A DNA stretch of 64,000 nucleotides, from the NCBI RefSeq assembly GCF_030463535.1, contig NC_132887.1, positions 21,160,943 to 21,224,942 of the forward strand, written 5' to 3'. The position numbers and the translations under genes were made by a program. Shown here in pieces: positions 1 to 11,580 of the stretch. Source of the DNA: Salminus brasiliensis (taxonomy: Eukaryota > Chordata > Actinopteri > Characiformes > Bryconidae). Position 1 is the first letter of the stretch, and each line of letters starts with the position of its first letter. Below the pieces are notes generated by a model. The model had not been told where the DNA came from. It searched no databases and saw nothing but the letters and a program-made list of their open reading frames with translations.

Positions 1-508
1 GAAGAGCACGTTCCATGCACAACTAAGCAACTGAGCCAATATGTACAATAACCCGGGATGTGTCAGGAGATTTTCCACTGCTCTTCAAAGTGTCCAAACA
101 GCGTGAAGTTGATTTGGACAACCTGTGCCTGTTTCAGCTTCACCCAGTTTCATGCTAGAACTCCGTCTCATTGTGTAGTTTTGGGTTTGGGTAGTTTTGG
201 GGAATGTGTTGTTGTTGTTATGCTGTGTGTTCCAAGGGGGCTGTTACCATGGCGAGGTTTTGTTTTTGTCACTTAGTAACCTTACAAATGCTGTAGGTCA
301 CGTAAAGAGCTCCATTATTTTTAGCATGAAAATGTAGCCTTTGTTTGTACTGAATCTGTAAACACCTTCAGATCTTTTATTTTTAAGAGGAAGCTGGTCT
401 GAGCTGTCAAGTCTGGTAGTAACAGCAGGGTTCTGAGGGCTTTCTGTAAAACTGAGTTTTCTCAATTCTAACCAACACTTTGAATTTTGGAATTTCATAC
501 ATTTTCAG
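1..508. other. No gene seen
   Basis: AT-rich DNA with only short chance open frames and no recognisable repeat. Confidence 0.6.
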
Positions 509-986
509 TTACATTTACGGCATTTATCCAGAGCGACTTACAAAAGTGCTTTGCTATTTACCTAAGGATAACCTCAGCTAGTTTGAATAGACTAATAATT
601 CAAAGATACCTCTAAGTAAGACACTACTAAACACAAGTCAATAAGGTGACCACTCTGCTATTCACCCAAGTACTCTTGGAAGAGGTGGGTCTCCAGTCTG
701 CGTTTGAAGACAGCGAGCGACTCTGCCGTTCGGACACCCAGGGGAAGTTCGTTCCACCACTTTGGTGCCAGGACAGAAAAAAGCCTGGACGCTTGTCTTC
801 CGTGGATTTTGAGGGATGGCGGGTCCAGCCGAGCCGTACTTGAAGCTGGAAGGGCTCTTGGTGCGGATCGGCTTTTGACCATTGCCATCAAGTACGGAGG
901 GGCTGGTCCGTTCTTAGCTTTGTAGGCCAGCGTCAGGGTTTTGAATCTGATATGAGCAGCAGCTACAGGAAGCCAGTGAAGAGAAC
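509..986 (-). mobile_element. L2-like LINE 3' end, copy 1
   Basis: The minus strand encodes the end of an L2-type ORF2 (FSVLAPKWWNELPLGVRTAESLAVFKRRLETHLF) and the 3' end with GTCGCTCTGGATAA and AAATGCCGTAAATG. This is the usual 3' tail of fish L2-like elements. The copy stops abruptly at 986, where unrelated sequence begins. Confidence 0.85.
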
Positions 987-1314
987 ATGATGAAAAATTA
1001 TCATTCCAACATGTTCATTTACTGATGGAGAATGAAAATTAATGAATTCTAAGGTTTTAATGAATATGAAAAAGAAACTGTAGAAAACATCAGTAATGTG
1101 AATGACTAGAAATCACTAAAAAATGTTTTACTGGCAAAATTAGTATATTAGAAAGATAACAATTTAATCCCTGAAGATTTGAGCACACACACCCATCTAA
1201 CAAACCTGAAACTGTACTTTCCCACCATACAACATGCGATCCTTAGACAATAAAACAGCAAATATACTTACTGAGCATGACAGATGAGAATTTGTACATG
1301 TTTGTGGGTGTTTT
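987..1314. repeat. 328-bp non-LINE segment, copy 1
   Basis: This segment is the same length as 6244-6571 and reads the same throughout by eye. It joins the LINE 3' end at the identical base in both places (GAGAAC followed by ATGATG). It has no LINE homology. On the minus strand it holds the end of an exon-like piece and a GTAAGTATAT donor. Confidence 0.85.
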
Positions 1315-1386
1315 CCTTCTTCGTGGGTGACTGTGATTGCGCCGGCTGGATTTTGCTCGTGTGTGAGTAATTTTGACACCCTCCTC
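1272..1386 (-). other. Candidate exon of unknown gene
   Basis: On the minus strand, TTTTGGTCTGCAG precedes and GTAAGTATATTTG follows a 115-bp piece open in all three frames. One frame gives THTRAKSSRRNHSHPRRRK then TPTNMYKFSSVML. Both splice signals are near-consensus. I do not recognise the product. No partner exon was found in the window; a downstream exon would lie left of base 1. Confidence 0.3.
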
Positions 1387-1786
1387 CTGCAGACCAAAAG
1401 GTCATCTGCTGATAACTCCCCAGAAGTTGTCAGGGATGACATGCAATACACTGACCCACGATTCAAACCCATTTGCACTCCCCAGGCAGCGCAGAGACTC
1501 GCCCCTCCAAGATGTCCAGACTTTTCCTTAACACCTTTCATTTTGCAAGTCACTGGACACCGAATCGTTGCTGGTAATCTGAACATGACCTATTGCTTCA
1601 TGAAGCATTCATGTAATATTAAGTCTCTCACTTTCTTCTTTTTTTTTTGGAATTGATCAATATGGTTTCTATTGCTTTCTTGTAAAGGTGAATCAAAGTG
1701 GCATGAGTAAGGCAAAATGGTCATGAGGGGGTTTAATTAAGGCTAAGGCACAGTATATAGTTTGTATGTATGTATTGTATGTATTC

Positions 1787-1960
1787 TATGGTCGCCTTAT
1801 TGTATTGTGTTTAGTAATGTCTAAGCTTAGAGGTATCTTTGAATTATTAGTCTATTCTAACTAGCTAAGGTTTCTTTCTTGGGTAAATAGCAAAGCACTT
1901 TGTAAGTCGCTCTGGATAAGAGCTTCTGCTAAATGCCGTAAATGTAAATGTAAATGTATT
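1787..1960 (+). mobile_element. L2-like LINE 3' tail, plus strand
   Basis: Reads TGTAAGTCGCTCTGGATAAG then AAATGCCGTAAATGTAAATG, the plus-strand form of the tail at 509-660 and 5743-5900. With copy 1 it forms an inverted pair around 987-1786. Confidence 0.8.
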
Positions 1961-2220
1961 GTATGCATGGGTATGTGCAGTATGTGCAGACATGTGATGC
2001 TATACTGAAGAAAAAAAAATTGCAGTGGTTTTATTATCCATGACATATCTACCATTTATTTTACCCTAATCTTCGATACACAAAGCATTATTAATATCAT
2101 TCAATATTACATGTTGAATCATTGACTTTAAGTGAAATTAAGTGAAAATTCTAGTGAATTTAGTTGCAATTTCAGTTTTTTCCAATATTGTGCAGCCCTT
2201 GTTCGAATATAACAGAATAA

Positions 2221-2641
2221 GGCCCCGTCCACGCGTATGCTTTTGTCTGTGTTTTGGCCTCCTGCCTACATGAAAACACTGTTTTTGGTCTCTGAAAATG
2301 CTCTCCTTTTCAGTGTTGTTGTGTGGATGGGGAAAACTGAGCTTAATGAAATCACTGACGTCATATTGTATGCATGTTTCTGGCTGAATCTCAAATACCT
2401 CCTTACTTCCTATATAGTGAAATACATAAGTCATAAAACTACAACATCTACAAGCAGATAGCACTAGATTTCAGATTTCGACATATGAATAAATGTCTCT
2501 GTTTATGAGGTACTGTCCCCCCATACAGGGCTAGCATGCTCATGCAAATGTTTATGTCTCTATTTGGACAAAATATTTTCCAAAACTGAGGGAGGGAAAT
2601 GTTCTGTTTTTAGAAATACCCAGATACATGTGGACAGGGCC
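2221..2641. mobile_element. Non-autonomous DNA transposon with GGCCC inverted ends
   Basis: Starts GGCCCCGTCCACGCGTA and ends TACATGTGGACAGGGCC, which are imperfect inverted repeats 420 bp apart. The interior has no coding sequence. The ends resemble hAT-type MITEs of fish. No clean target duplication was seen. Confidence 0.55.
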
Positions 2642-3719
2642 TAATGGATTAGCAGAAAATATCCATATTCATATGTATGTTCATGTTTGAAGCCAGCATT
2701 AAAATAATACTCAATCATGTGAAAGGAGTTTCAGCATATGTGAAATGTATGTACTTATGTTGTCTCATATATCACAGAAATTAGATTTCAACAGGCCTTA
2801 AATTGGATAGGTGAAACAGTGCAGATGATAGAACATTGTATCCTTCAATATACTGTCTCTCACAACAGCCATTAAGACAGTAAGAACAAAGTCTACGAAG
2901 CGAACATATCCAAAGCTAACTAAATGTATAACTGTAGATCCATACCATTCTTACCTTGGTGTGATGTCTTTACAGCCTGCTTAAGGATGACAGTGAATCA
3001 TTCAGACTGAGTCAGTGCCTGGTGGTAGCCTTCATAAAAGTTTATTTAAGGCCATGTACATAACTTTGCTGATGGGGAAAAAATACTGCGAGAGGTTCTT
3101 TCTGGACTGCATTGCTTCACGTGCACCTTAAATAACATAATGTGAAGAATCCTGTCGCTGATTAGAAACAGCCTCTGCCAGTGGTGTGATATGCCAACAG
3201 GTAGATCGCTCTTAGAGGAGGTTAGAAGGAAAGCAAGAGTGTCTGAACTTGTGGGACAGAAGATAAATGTGTAAAAAGGCCAAGAGGAACCAGTCCTATT
3301 TCAGCAGCATGTTCTGAATTCTTGCTTTGGAGAATTATCCAAACTATGTCCCAAAATAATTGAGAACTCGAGTGAGGACAATGAAACTAGCATGCAGGTT
3401 ATTTCAGGTTTCCCATTTATCCTGGAAAACTTGTGAAAAAATGTATATCCTAGTTTGGCAGTTATTGGAAATACCTAAAATAAAATAATATATTAGGGGA
3501 GATTTAGGCCTGGAAAAGTGAAAAGTTGGGCCATGGAAGGGAAGCACGAGGGAAGCACATGCTAGCTTACACCCTTCCACTGATAAAAGCATTGCATTTT
3601 GGAGGGAAATCCCTAGCTACTGGATAGGAACTGAAAAATGGGAAACAAAAATAAAAAAACAAAAAAAAAACAAAACACAACAGCTTTGACAAAAACTGCA
3701 TGGTTGTACTGAGTAGATG
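2642..3719. other. No gene seen
   Basis: Unannotated AT-rich spacer; no coding pattern or known element recognised. The following spacer at 4,114-4,486 and 4,721-5,360 is similar. Confidence 0.55.
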
Positions 3720-4113
3720 ACCTCTTAGCTACTTTAGGTTGCACTATGCCTAATGCCAGGAGTAGGCTAGAGAGGTATAATACCCCCCAGCATTGAGCTG
3801 TGGAGCAGTGGAGCAGTGGAACTGTGTTCTCTGGAATGATGATGCTCCATCCAATACTTTTTGATGAGCTGGGGAGTTGAGGCTGAGGTGGGTTGGTGAT
3901 CATCCAGCATTCTGATCTCAACATGTCTAACGCTCTCACTGATGAATACAATTAGATCTTCACATCAAGCCTAAAAAACTTTTAGAAAGCCTTCCCTAGA
4001 CTGTAGAGACAAAGTTACTCAAACAAGCAGCAGGATACACTCTTTTTTTAATACTTGATTTCGGAAGAAACAATAAATGATCCAGTGTCCCAATACTTTT
4101 GTCTATACCGTGT
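3720..4113 (-). mobile_element. MITE family A, truncated copy
   Basis: Family A is a 450-520-bp non-coding element, one end of which reads ACTATATGGACAAAAGTATTG. Members share CATTGAGCTGTGGAGCAGTG and CCTGACCTCACTAATGC. This copy is reversed, ends near CCAATACTTTTGTCTATACC and lacks the other end. The superfamily is uncertain (Tc1/mariner is possible from the TACACTATATG ends). Confidence 0.6.
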
Positions 4114-4486
4114 AAGCTGAGTTGATATTCTTTAAAGCTTTAGTATGCTACGTGCTGTTTAAAAACTACGCTGTTTGGATAAAGAAGTGACTATAGCGGT
4201 TTAATTATTTATTGAGCAATTTGTCTTTTATCATATTAGATTTTGTTAATCTGTTAGAATCTTCTTAAATAATCAAATTCATTCCACATCTGCCTGTTTC
4301 TGGGGACATTTACAATTAAACTAGTTCAGGTGCTGTTTTGTTACGGGGTGGTGTCCTGTTATGAATCACTATGAAGCACGTCCAAACGATGGTAAAAGAG
4401 GTCAGCAGTCTTAGTTCATTGATGAGAAAATTCATCACCTCAACGTCATTTCCTCATAATGTCACATTAAATATGGTGGTGCCTTT

Positions 4487-4720
4487 TATAAATGTCCTCC
4501 CCTGTCAGCCCTCACCCCCTCCCTGACTCCCCCAGAAGCCCACATTCTGCAGTGGGGGGAAGGCGGGGGCGGACATGGGGAAATCCTTCTCCGACATCAA
4601 AGCTAAAGGAGCAGACAGGTCCCTAATGGCATGTACATCAGGCAGGAATACCCCCAGCTCTGTCTTTGCTTCTGCACTATTGAACACTCTTTGGAGCCCC
4701 AGGCTTGTGCTTACTCTAGT
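4487..4720 (+). other. Possible TATA promoter and short first exon
   Basis: TATAAAT at 4487-4493 is followed about 80 bp later by an ATG in good context (GGACATGGGG, ATG at 4575) in a GC-rich island. The frame starts MGKSFSDIKAKGADRSLMAC and stops after 49 codons. I recognise no family, and no splice partner was found. Chance is the default explanation. Confidence 0.15.
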
Positions 4721-5360
4721 TTAGCAGGTAATAAAGTTCTGGGAAGAAACAACATGTTCCTGCAATCAGAAGGCTCTGAGAAGCCAACTGGAGAGAGCCT
4801 CCACTTTGGACAAAGAGGAAATCATCAATCGCTATTTTCTAACTGCCAGACAGAGAGAGTGGAAATAGAGCATTGGTGGTTGGGTGTGGATTTAAGAAGT
4901 GTACACTTACAGGGACTGGGATTGCACAACGAGAGGATGCACTGTGATAGACCAGATATGATAAAGGAGCACACATGCTATCACGTAGGATCTGTTTCAG
5001 TTTACATGCGTTTTCGAGTAAAAGAGCAGTAAAACTGATGGAGAATTAATTGGTTCCTCCTTTTCTTCCTTTTTCACTCTTAAACTTTGTACCTTGAGGT
5101 CATTTCATAGACTATTAGGCCTGCCTCGCAAGTGCTGTATTTGTAAATGGGTTGTAATTTACTCAAATTGCTTGTTACCTCAAATGTCAGTCTGGATACC
5201 CCGTGCCATGCAGCAATTACTACAACCTGGGCCAGACTGGACTACTGTAGGAGGGCTTTTTTGATCATTGTTTGATTTTACACATTTTTTATTCCATCTT
5301 CTCACAAATTGTTATACTCACAAAACTTTTGTAATGCAGAATTATTATAAATATTTCACC

Positions 5361-5650
5361 TCAAGTCAAGTCAAGTGGGTTTTTATTGTCATTTCAACTA
5401 CATACAGAGTACACAGTGAAATGAAACAATGTTCCTCCAGGACCATGGTGCAACACAGACACAGTGCATACAGAACACAAGTGCAACACAGTACAAGTGC
5501 AGACAGACAACACAACACAATACAGACAAAGAGTAATAAATAAATTAGAAGTAGTGTGGAAATTATGCAGTGTGTAATAAATATTGAATCCAGTGAGGTA
5601 GTAAAGTTATTAGTGCAAAATGCTTCCCATATTGTTCTGGGGTAAATGGT
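5361..5650 (-). repeat. Dispersed fish repeat with TCAAG tail
   Basis: Begins with three TCAAG units, then GTGGGTTTTTATTGTCATTT and GAAATGAAACAATGTTCCTC. This resembles a retroposed repeat common in teleosts, with the pentamer tail on the minus strand. It is followed by a GA/GT microsatellite at 5659-5700. Confidence 0.5.
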
Positions 5651-5742
5651 AAGTGAATGAGAGAGAGAGAGAGTAAGAGAGAGAGTGTGTGTGTGTGTGT
5701 ATGGAACAGAAAAACCATCAGTTTTCACCTGGTGAAAATTTA

Positions 5743-6243
5743 CATTTACATTTACATTTACGGCATTTAGCAGACGCTCTTATCCAGAGCGACTTACAAA
5801 GTGCTTTGCTATTTACCCAAGAAAAGCCTTAGCTAGTTAGAATAGACTAATAATACAAAAGATACCTCCAAGCTTAGACATTGCTAAACACAATACAATA
5901 AGGCGACCATAGAACTATTCGTCCAAGTACTCTCGGAAGAGGTGGGTCTTCAGTCTGCGTTTGAAGACAGCGAGCGACTTGGCCGTTCGGACACCCAGGG
6001 GAAGTTCGTTCCACCACTTTGGTGCCAGGACAGAAAAAAGCCTGGACGCTTGTCTTCCGTGGATTTTGAGGGATGGCGGGTCCAGCCGAGCCGTACTTGA
6101 AGCTGGAAGGGCTCTTGGTGCGGATCGGCTTTTGACCATTGCCATCAAGTACGGAGGGGCTGGTCCGTTCTTAGCTTTGTAGGCCAGCGTCAGGGTTTTG
6201 AATCTGATATGAGCAGCAGCTACAGGAAGCCAGTGAAGAGAAC
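5743..6243 (-). mobile_element. L2-like LINE 3' end, copy 2
   Basis: Near-identical to copy 1 but with the full 3' tail, including three ACATTT units. It encodes the same ORF2 end (LAPKWWNELPLGVRTAKSLAV). It ends at the same base as copy 1 and is followed by the same 328-bp segment. Confidence 0.87.
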
Positions 6244-6571
6244 ATGATGAAAAATTATCATTCCAACATGTTCATTTACTGATGGAGAATGAAAATTAAT
6301 GAATTCTAAGGTTTTAATGAATATGAAAAAGAAACTGTAGAAAACATCAGTAATGTGAATGACTAGAAATCACTAAAAAATGTTTTACTGGCAAAATTAG
6401 TATATTAGAAAGATAACAATTTAATCCCTGAAGATTTGAGCACACACACCCATCTAACAAACCTGAAACTGTACTTTCCCACCATACAACATGCGATCCT
6501 TAGACAATAAAACAGCAAATATACTTACTGAGCATGACAGATGAGAATTTGTACATGTTTGTGGGTGTTTT
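6244..6571. repeat. 328-bp non-LINE segment, copy 2
   Basis: Reads the same as 987-1314 throughout by eye. At 6571 it joins the interior of another LINE piece (CGGCCGTTCGGACACCC), which creates a 266-codon open frame on the minus strand that is half LINE and half this segment. Confidence 0.85.
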
Positions 6572-7830
6572 GCGGCCGTTCGGACACCCAGGGGCAGCTC
6601 GTTCCACCACTTTGGTGCCAGGACAGAAAAAAGCCTGGACGCTTGTCTTCCGCGGATTTTGAGGGATGGCGGGTCGAGCAGAGCCGTACTTGAAGCTCGA
6701 AGGGCTCTTGGTGCGGATCGGCTTTTGACCATTGCCATCGGATACGGAGGGGCTGGTCCGTTCTTGGCTTTGTAGGCCAGCGTCAGGGTTTTAAATCTGA
6801 TGCGGGCAGCCACAGGAAGCCAGTGGAGAGAACGCAGCAGTGGAGTGACATGGCTAAATTTTGGGACATTGAAGACGACCCGTGCCGCTGCATTCTGGAT
6901 GAGTTGCAGGGGCCTGATGGTGCGCAGAGGGAGACCAGCCAGAAGAGAGTTGCAGTAGTCAAGTCTGGAAGTGACGAGAGACTGAACAAGCACCTGGGTG
7001 GCCTCTCTAGGGAGGAAGGGTCGAATTCTCCGGATGTTGTACAGGAGAAATCTGCAGGACCGAGTTATGTTTGCAACATGACTTGAGAACGATAACTGAT
7101 CATCCATCACTACACCAAGGCTTCGGGCTTCAGTAGAGGGAGTGACCAGTGAGTTCTCAAAGGTGATGGCAAGATCGTTTCTTGGTCCAGCAGTTCCCGG
7201 GATGTACAGCAGCTTCGTCTTGCTGGGGTTGAGTTTGAGGTGGTGAGCCGCCATTCAAGACGAGACGTCGGTGAGGCATGCTGAGATACGGGCAGAAACC
7301 TGTGTGTCAGACGGTGGGAAAGAGAGACTTGAAGGCCGATGGTACCTGACCTGACGACAAAGAGCTGTTTATGATAGAGGAGATGAAGGGAAGGAGGTTT
7401 GGAGCGATTGTTTGGAACAGAGGGGATGGAACAGGGTCTAGTGGACAGGTGGTAGGATTATTGGAGGTGAGAAGATGTAGGAGGTCATCTGTGGAAAGAG
7501 GAGAGAAGCAGGTCAGAGAATAAGGAGGAGGAGGGCAGTGCCTAGAGAGCGGGGTAGAGACGGGGGGAAAGATCGGCGGATCTTGTCAACCTTTTCTTCA
7601 AAGAAGGAGACAAAATCATCTGCAGACAGGGTAGTGGGAGGTGGGGGAGTAGGAGGGTTGAGGAGAGAGGAGAAGATGGTGAATAGTTTGCGTGGGTCAG
7701 ATGCAGATGATTCCAATTTTCCCCTGTAGTAGGATGCTTTAGCGGCAGCAACTTCCGTTCTAAACCTGGAGAGAAGAGACTGATAGGAGTGGAGGTCGGA
7801 GTCGTGTTGTGACTTCCGCCACTTCCTTTC
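6572..7830 (-). mobile_element. L2-like LINE ORF2 relic, internally deleted
   Basis: The minus strand encodes, in order, the linker after the endonuclease (LSADDFVSFFEEKVDKIRRSF, near 7,600), then a jump near 7,345 to SLSFPPSDTQVSARISACL, then LNPSKTKLLYIPG, SRLDYCNSLLAGLP and SLHWLPVAARIRFKTLTLAYK. The reverse-transcriptase core with the YADD motif is missing, so this copy cannot encode an active enzyme. Frames also shift around 7,540-7,750. Confidence 0.85.
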
Positions 7831-8059
7831 AGCCAGTCTTCAGAAATTTTATTTATTTACAAATGAACTTATATAACAGTGTTTCTGCCACATATATTAC
7901 TACTGTAATACTGTTCTAGTACCTGACATCCTAACAAAGACCATCTTCACATATGCTGATGGCATAACTTGTCACCAACACCCAAAACAAAAACTAGGCC
8001 CAAAAGGTGTTCTACTAGGGAACAGGCTCTACACAAGTGAGGGTCATTAGCTTTTTCTA

Positions 8060-8260
8060 TGCCGTGCGCTCGTCGGCCTGTTCCTCAGAGTTTCTGCTCC
8101 CGTGTGCTCCTCTCTCTCTCTCTGTGTGAGGGCTGAGCTAGCCCTTTTATTCTCCACCTGGGGCTCGTTGTACTGATCGGCCCCAGGTGTGTGGCATTAC
8201 GGCAGTGTGGGGCTGCCCCACGGATCCCCCGCCTCCTCACCGCCACACAGTACATTAACA
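8060..8260. other. GC-richer unexplained block
   Basis: A 200-bp block with CT repeats, GGGCTGAGCTAGCCC and CACCTGGGGCTCGTTG stands out from its AT-rich surroundings. It could be a piece of an LTR, but no matching second copy or end motif was seen. A run of about 21 C follows at 8343-8363. Confidence 0.2.
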
Positions 8261-8363
8261 TACTGTAGTTGCATAGATTGAGAGGTATTTCGACCCTCAC
8301 ACAAACACATTGCTATGGTCCTACAACATGGGCCTACTTGAACCCCCCCCCCCCCCCCCCCCC

Positions 8364-10499
8364 AATAATATCCTAATGCCTGTGTGTCCCCAGTGTCCTC
8401 TTTTTTAAAACCAAAAATATGGTCACACTGCATGTGTTTGCTTTGGTTGTTGCTTTTACTGGAATAAAAAAAATACAAGAGTTTCCTTTTTTTATTATCT
8501 CTGTGTAGGACAGTTTTACTCGGTATGGCTCCTCTTGGCCCATGCTTCCTGTGGCTGAGCTGTAGCAATCTGTTTTTCATACACTATTAATGACCAATAA
8601 ATAATGAATGCTGTATTGGACACTGGTATCAGTTGACAGCTTGATGGATTGACTTTATTAAATAGCACATGTTGTGCATAACCAGTAAGAAACAAAATAT
8701 CATTCACAGTCTCATTCATACACATTTGAGTCTGTGAAAAAGGAGTTGAACATGGTCCTGTGTAAGTGGACAAAATGGTTAGAATTATAACTAAGTACGA
8801 AAGTCTGGAGTTCAAGGGCTGAATTCCGTCAAGTATATATATAACCATAATCATGTTCTGCTAGGAAACCCAGGGTCCAAGCATTCATATATACATCAGT
8901 TTGACTAGGTACATCTCTTCATGGCAGTGGTATTCCCTTATGGCCCATGGCGTCCTTCAGCAGGATACAGCATCAACTAAGAATATGATTAGAGAAATGT
9001 TCAGTTCTTCTGCTGGCTCGGCAGATCTGTGGTAAGATACATGACAACCTATATGTTGAGATTTTTAATGTTAAGAAGTTTGCATTCTGTCTATTCATCC
9101 ATCCATTCACCAATGGTTCAGCATCTATCTAATGGTCCAAACTGAAGCATAGCTTATAGTAGTATTCACCCTCTGCATCAGAACGTGGTAGAAAGACTTT
9201 TGGCTGCAGTTAAAGCTGCAAGTTTGTTTGGCAAACCCCAAACATGATTTCATCTGGTTTCCATAAACTTCTATGGAGTGTTTGGGCTGTAGATGTTCTG
9301 TGAACAATTCAGTCCCATCCAAAGTAACCACTGGAGTTATTGGTTGCTTCTCGGACCAGTGACCTCCAGTAACCTATCCAATTGCCTTCTTCAATACTTT
9401 TGGTCGATGGCCTCCTTTAAGGTTTGCATTTTAATAATAGATTTCTAATAGAGCGCTTTATAGCTGATGTATTCCAGCCAATGCTCCTTTCCTGGATGCC
9501 TGGATACATTATGCATATTCTCAGAAATACAGTTTTTCAAAGCTTTATACACCTAAAAGAAAATTTCCAGATTCCAGATTCTTCTTCATCTTCTTCATCT
9601 TTGCCAGCTGTATTTCATGTCAGACGTTCTTTTCGATATCTCTCTAAAATGGATGTGTTGACTAAGATATGGTAGTGGAGGAGGAATTCCATTCTCCACA
9701 TTCATTTCTGCAGTGACTCGTTGGATTAGCTAACATGGAGACCATAAGATCTATGACTTTGTGCTAGGCAACCAAAGGTTGGAAAAGGTAACAGCCTAAA
9801 AAAAACATACTATTAACACTAAAAAAAGCATTCCCTCAGGAGTTACTTTTTGTATTCGACCATTTAAAATACCAAGTAGCCCTACAAGCCTCAGACAACC
9901 AAAAACATAATAATTTTTTTAAGAAATGTTGGACGTTTCAGTTAGACACTGATGTAGTTTTAAAAAATAAATGCCAAAATGTACTTTGGTGCAATACCAC
10001 AGAAGAACCATCTTTGGTAAGAACCTTTAAATTGATATTTGTGAAAGGATACTTTAACTGGGTATATTAAAGAGATTTCTGTGAACTTAATTCACAGAAA
10101 TTTTTGTTTTCACTCTGGGGAAACATTGTATTGTTTATTTCATTGAAACAAAGAGGATTAAGCCTCAAATAGAAAATCATCCAATCAAAATGATCCAAAT
10201 TCTTACTGTGGTTTCTGAATAGATACAGCTTCCCACTGGTTAGGACTTCAGGAGCTGGACTGAAGCTCTGCTGTGTCAGATTAACACACTTTACTTTACT
10301 TTAACACATCACATTACAAGTGGATTTACAGTGGGCGCAACTAATTTCATTAGAAAAACTGATCACTGTAGGTCTTCTGGAAGTCATAGATATGTCACTG
10401 GCTGTGAACACAAGATGTGACCAGTCAGTTGTTAGAAATAAAAACCAGCAGCAGCAGTAGCTTTACAACAGGGCTCATTATTGAGTCACTGTTAAACTG
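8364..10499. other. Spacer, mostly unexplained
   Basis: Apart from the Tc1 relic at 9125-9335, nothing recognised. The sequence is AT-rich with short frames only. Confidence 0.55.
9125..9335 (-). mobile_element. Tc1-like transposon relic
   Basis: Minus-strand sequence matches 11,400-11,560 (TTGCAGCTTTAACTGCAGCC, TGATGCAGAGGGTGAATAC). It encodes only decayed transposase fragments. Confidence 0.5.
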
Positions 10500-10880
10500 T
10501 AACATACAAGGTAAATATACAAGAGGTTCGCTGGTTCAAATTTCAGTCATGCTGCCAGCCATCCACAGCCGGGGCCGTGAGAGAACACTATTGGCCTTGC
10601 TCTCTCCAGTGAGGATAGACGTCACTCTCTTCCCATATCACAGTGCTTGCTGACACTGGCGTCTGCTGGCTGGTGCATCGGAGAATTGGGTATACGGCAC
10701 TTCCCTCCAGACATGTTGGTTGCCCGGTGATGTTGCATCGGCGTCGGTTCGAAAAATGGAGGGGTTGTTGTGTGTTGGCTGTCACCCTCACTAGTGTCGG
10801 GAGAATTGCATGCATTAGGAGTAGAATACGTATAGGCTGGGTAATAGGTGATTCAAATAGAGGAGAAAATGGGAAAAAAA
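10500..10880 (+). repeat. SINE-like dispersed repeat
   Basis: Contains a B-box-like GGTTCAAAT at 10533-10541 followed by CATGCTGCCAGCCATCCACA and CATCGGAGAATTGGGTAT. The layout resembles a SINE family seen in ostariophysan fishes. The A box is not clear, so the class is tentative. Confidence 0.45.
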
Positions 10881-11189
10881 CAACATAAATTATTAATAAA
10901 ATATAAATTAAAAAGAATAATAATTAAATAAATAATAGGGAAAAAATGAAAAGTTAAAAGGAAGATAAAAAACATTTTTATCTAGATTAAGTATCAGTAT
11001 GGCTGTTAAGCCCCTACTAAGTACTTTGCAATCAACTGCCATCTAAAGTCACATAAATAGATGAATGGAATCCATTTGTGAGCAATTAAAGTGTTGTGTA
11101 ATCTCAATATGAATACGCCGGTTTCTGAAAGGCCCCAGAGTTTGTTAGAGGACATACCTAAACAAACAGTATGATGAAGACTGAGAAGC

Positions 11190-11580
11190 TATAAAAAAAG
11201 CCATGAAAAATTAAAAATATCCCAAACTTTAAACATGCCATGGGACACCATGAAATCTATTTGAAGGAAATGCAGAGCATATGACAAAGTAGTGGCTCTG
11301 CTCAGAAGAGGCCATCCACCAAAATTCTGGGCAGCGGTCAGAAAAGCAACCAAGAGGCCAGTGGTAGCTCTGGAGGGGTTCAAATGGGAGAAATACAAGC
11401 CTGAACTCTCCATAGAGCTTTATGGAAGCCAGATGAAATCTTGTTTGTGGTTTGCCAAAGTCGAAAAAGGTTCTCTGGTCTGATGAGATCAGAAGACTTG
11501 CAGCTGTAACTGCAGCCAAAAATTGGTTCTACCAAGTATTGATGCAGAGGGTGATTTCTCAACCAAGGTTTAATCAACCT
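11190..11580 (+). mobile_element. Tc1-like transposon relic
   Basis: Encodes, with frameshifts, the Tc1 signature K-K-V-L-W-S-D-E-I around 11,466-11,490, the first catalytic aspartate region. Upstream GGCCATCCACCAAAATTCTG and downstream ACTGCAGCCAAAAATTGGTT fit the same element. Confidence 0.65.

Noticed and set aside
1197..1586. 129-codon minus-strand gene
   Set aside because: The frame crosses both putative splice sites and matches no known protein. Only the exon-like part is retained as a candidate.
8060..8260. LTR of a retrovirus-like element
   Set aside because: No second LTR, primer-binding site or gag/pol sequence nearby; kept only as an unexplained block.
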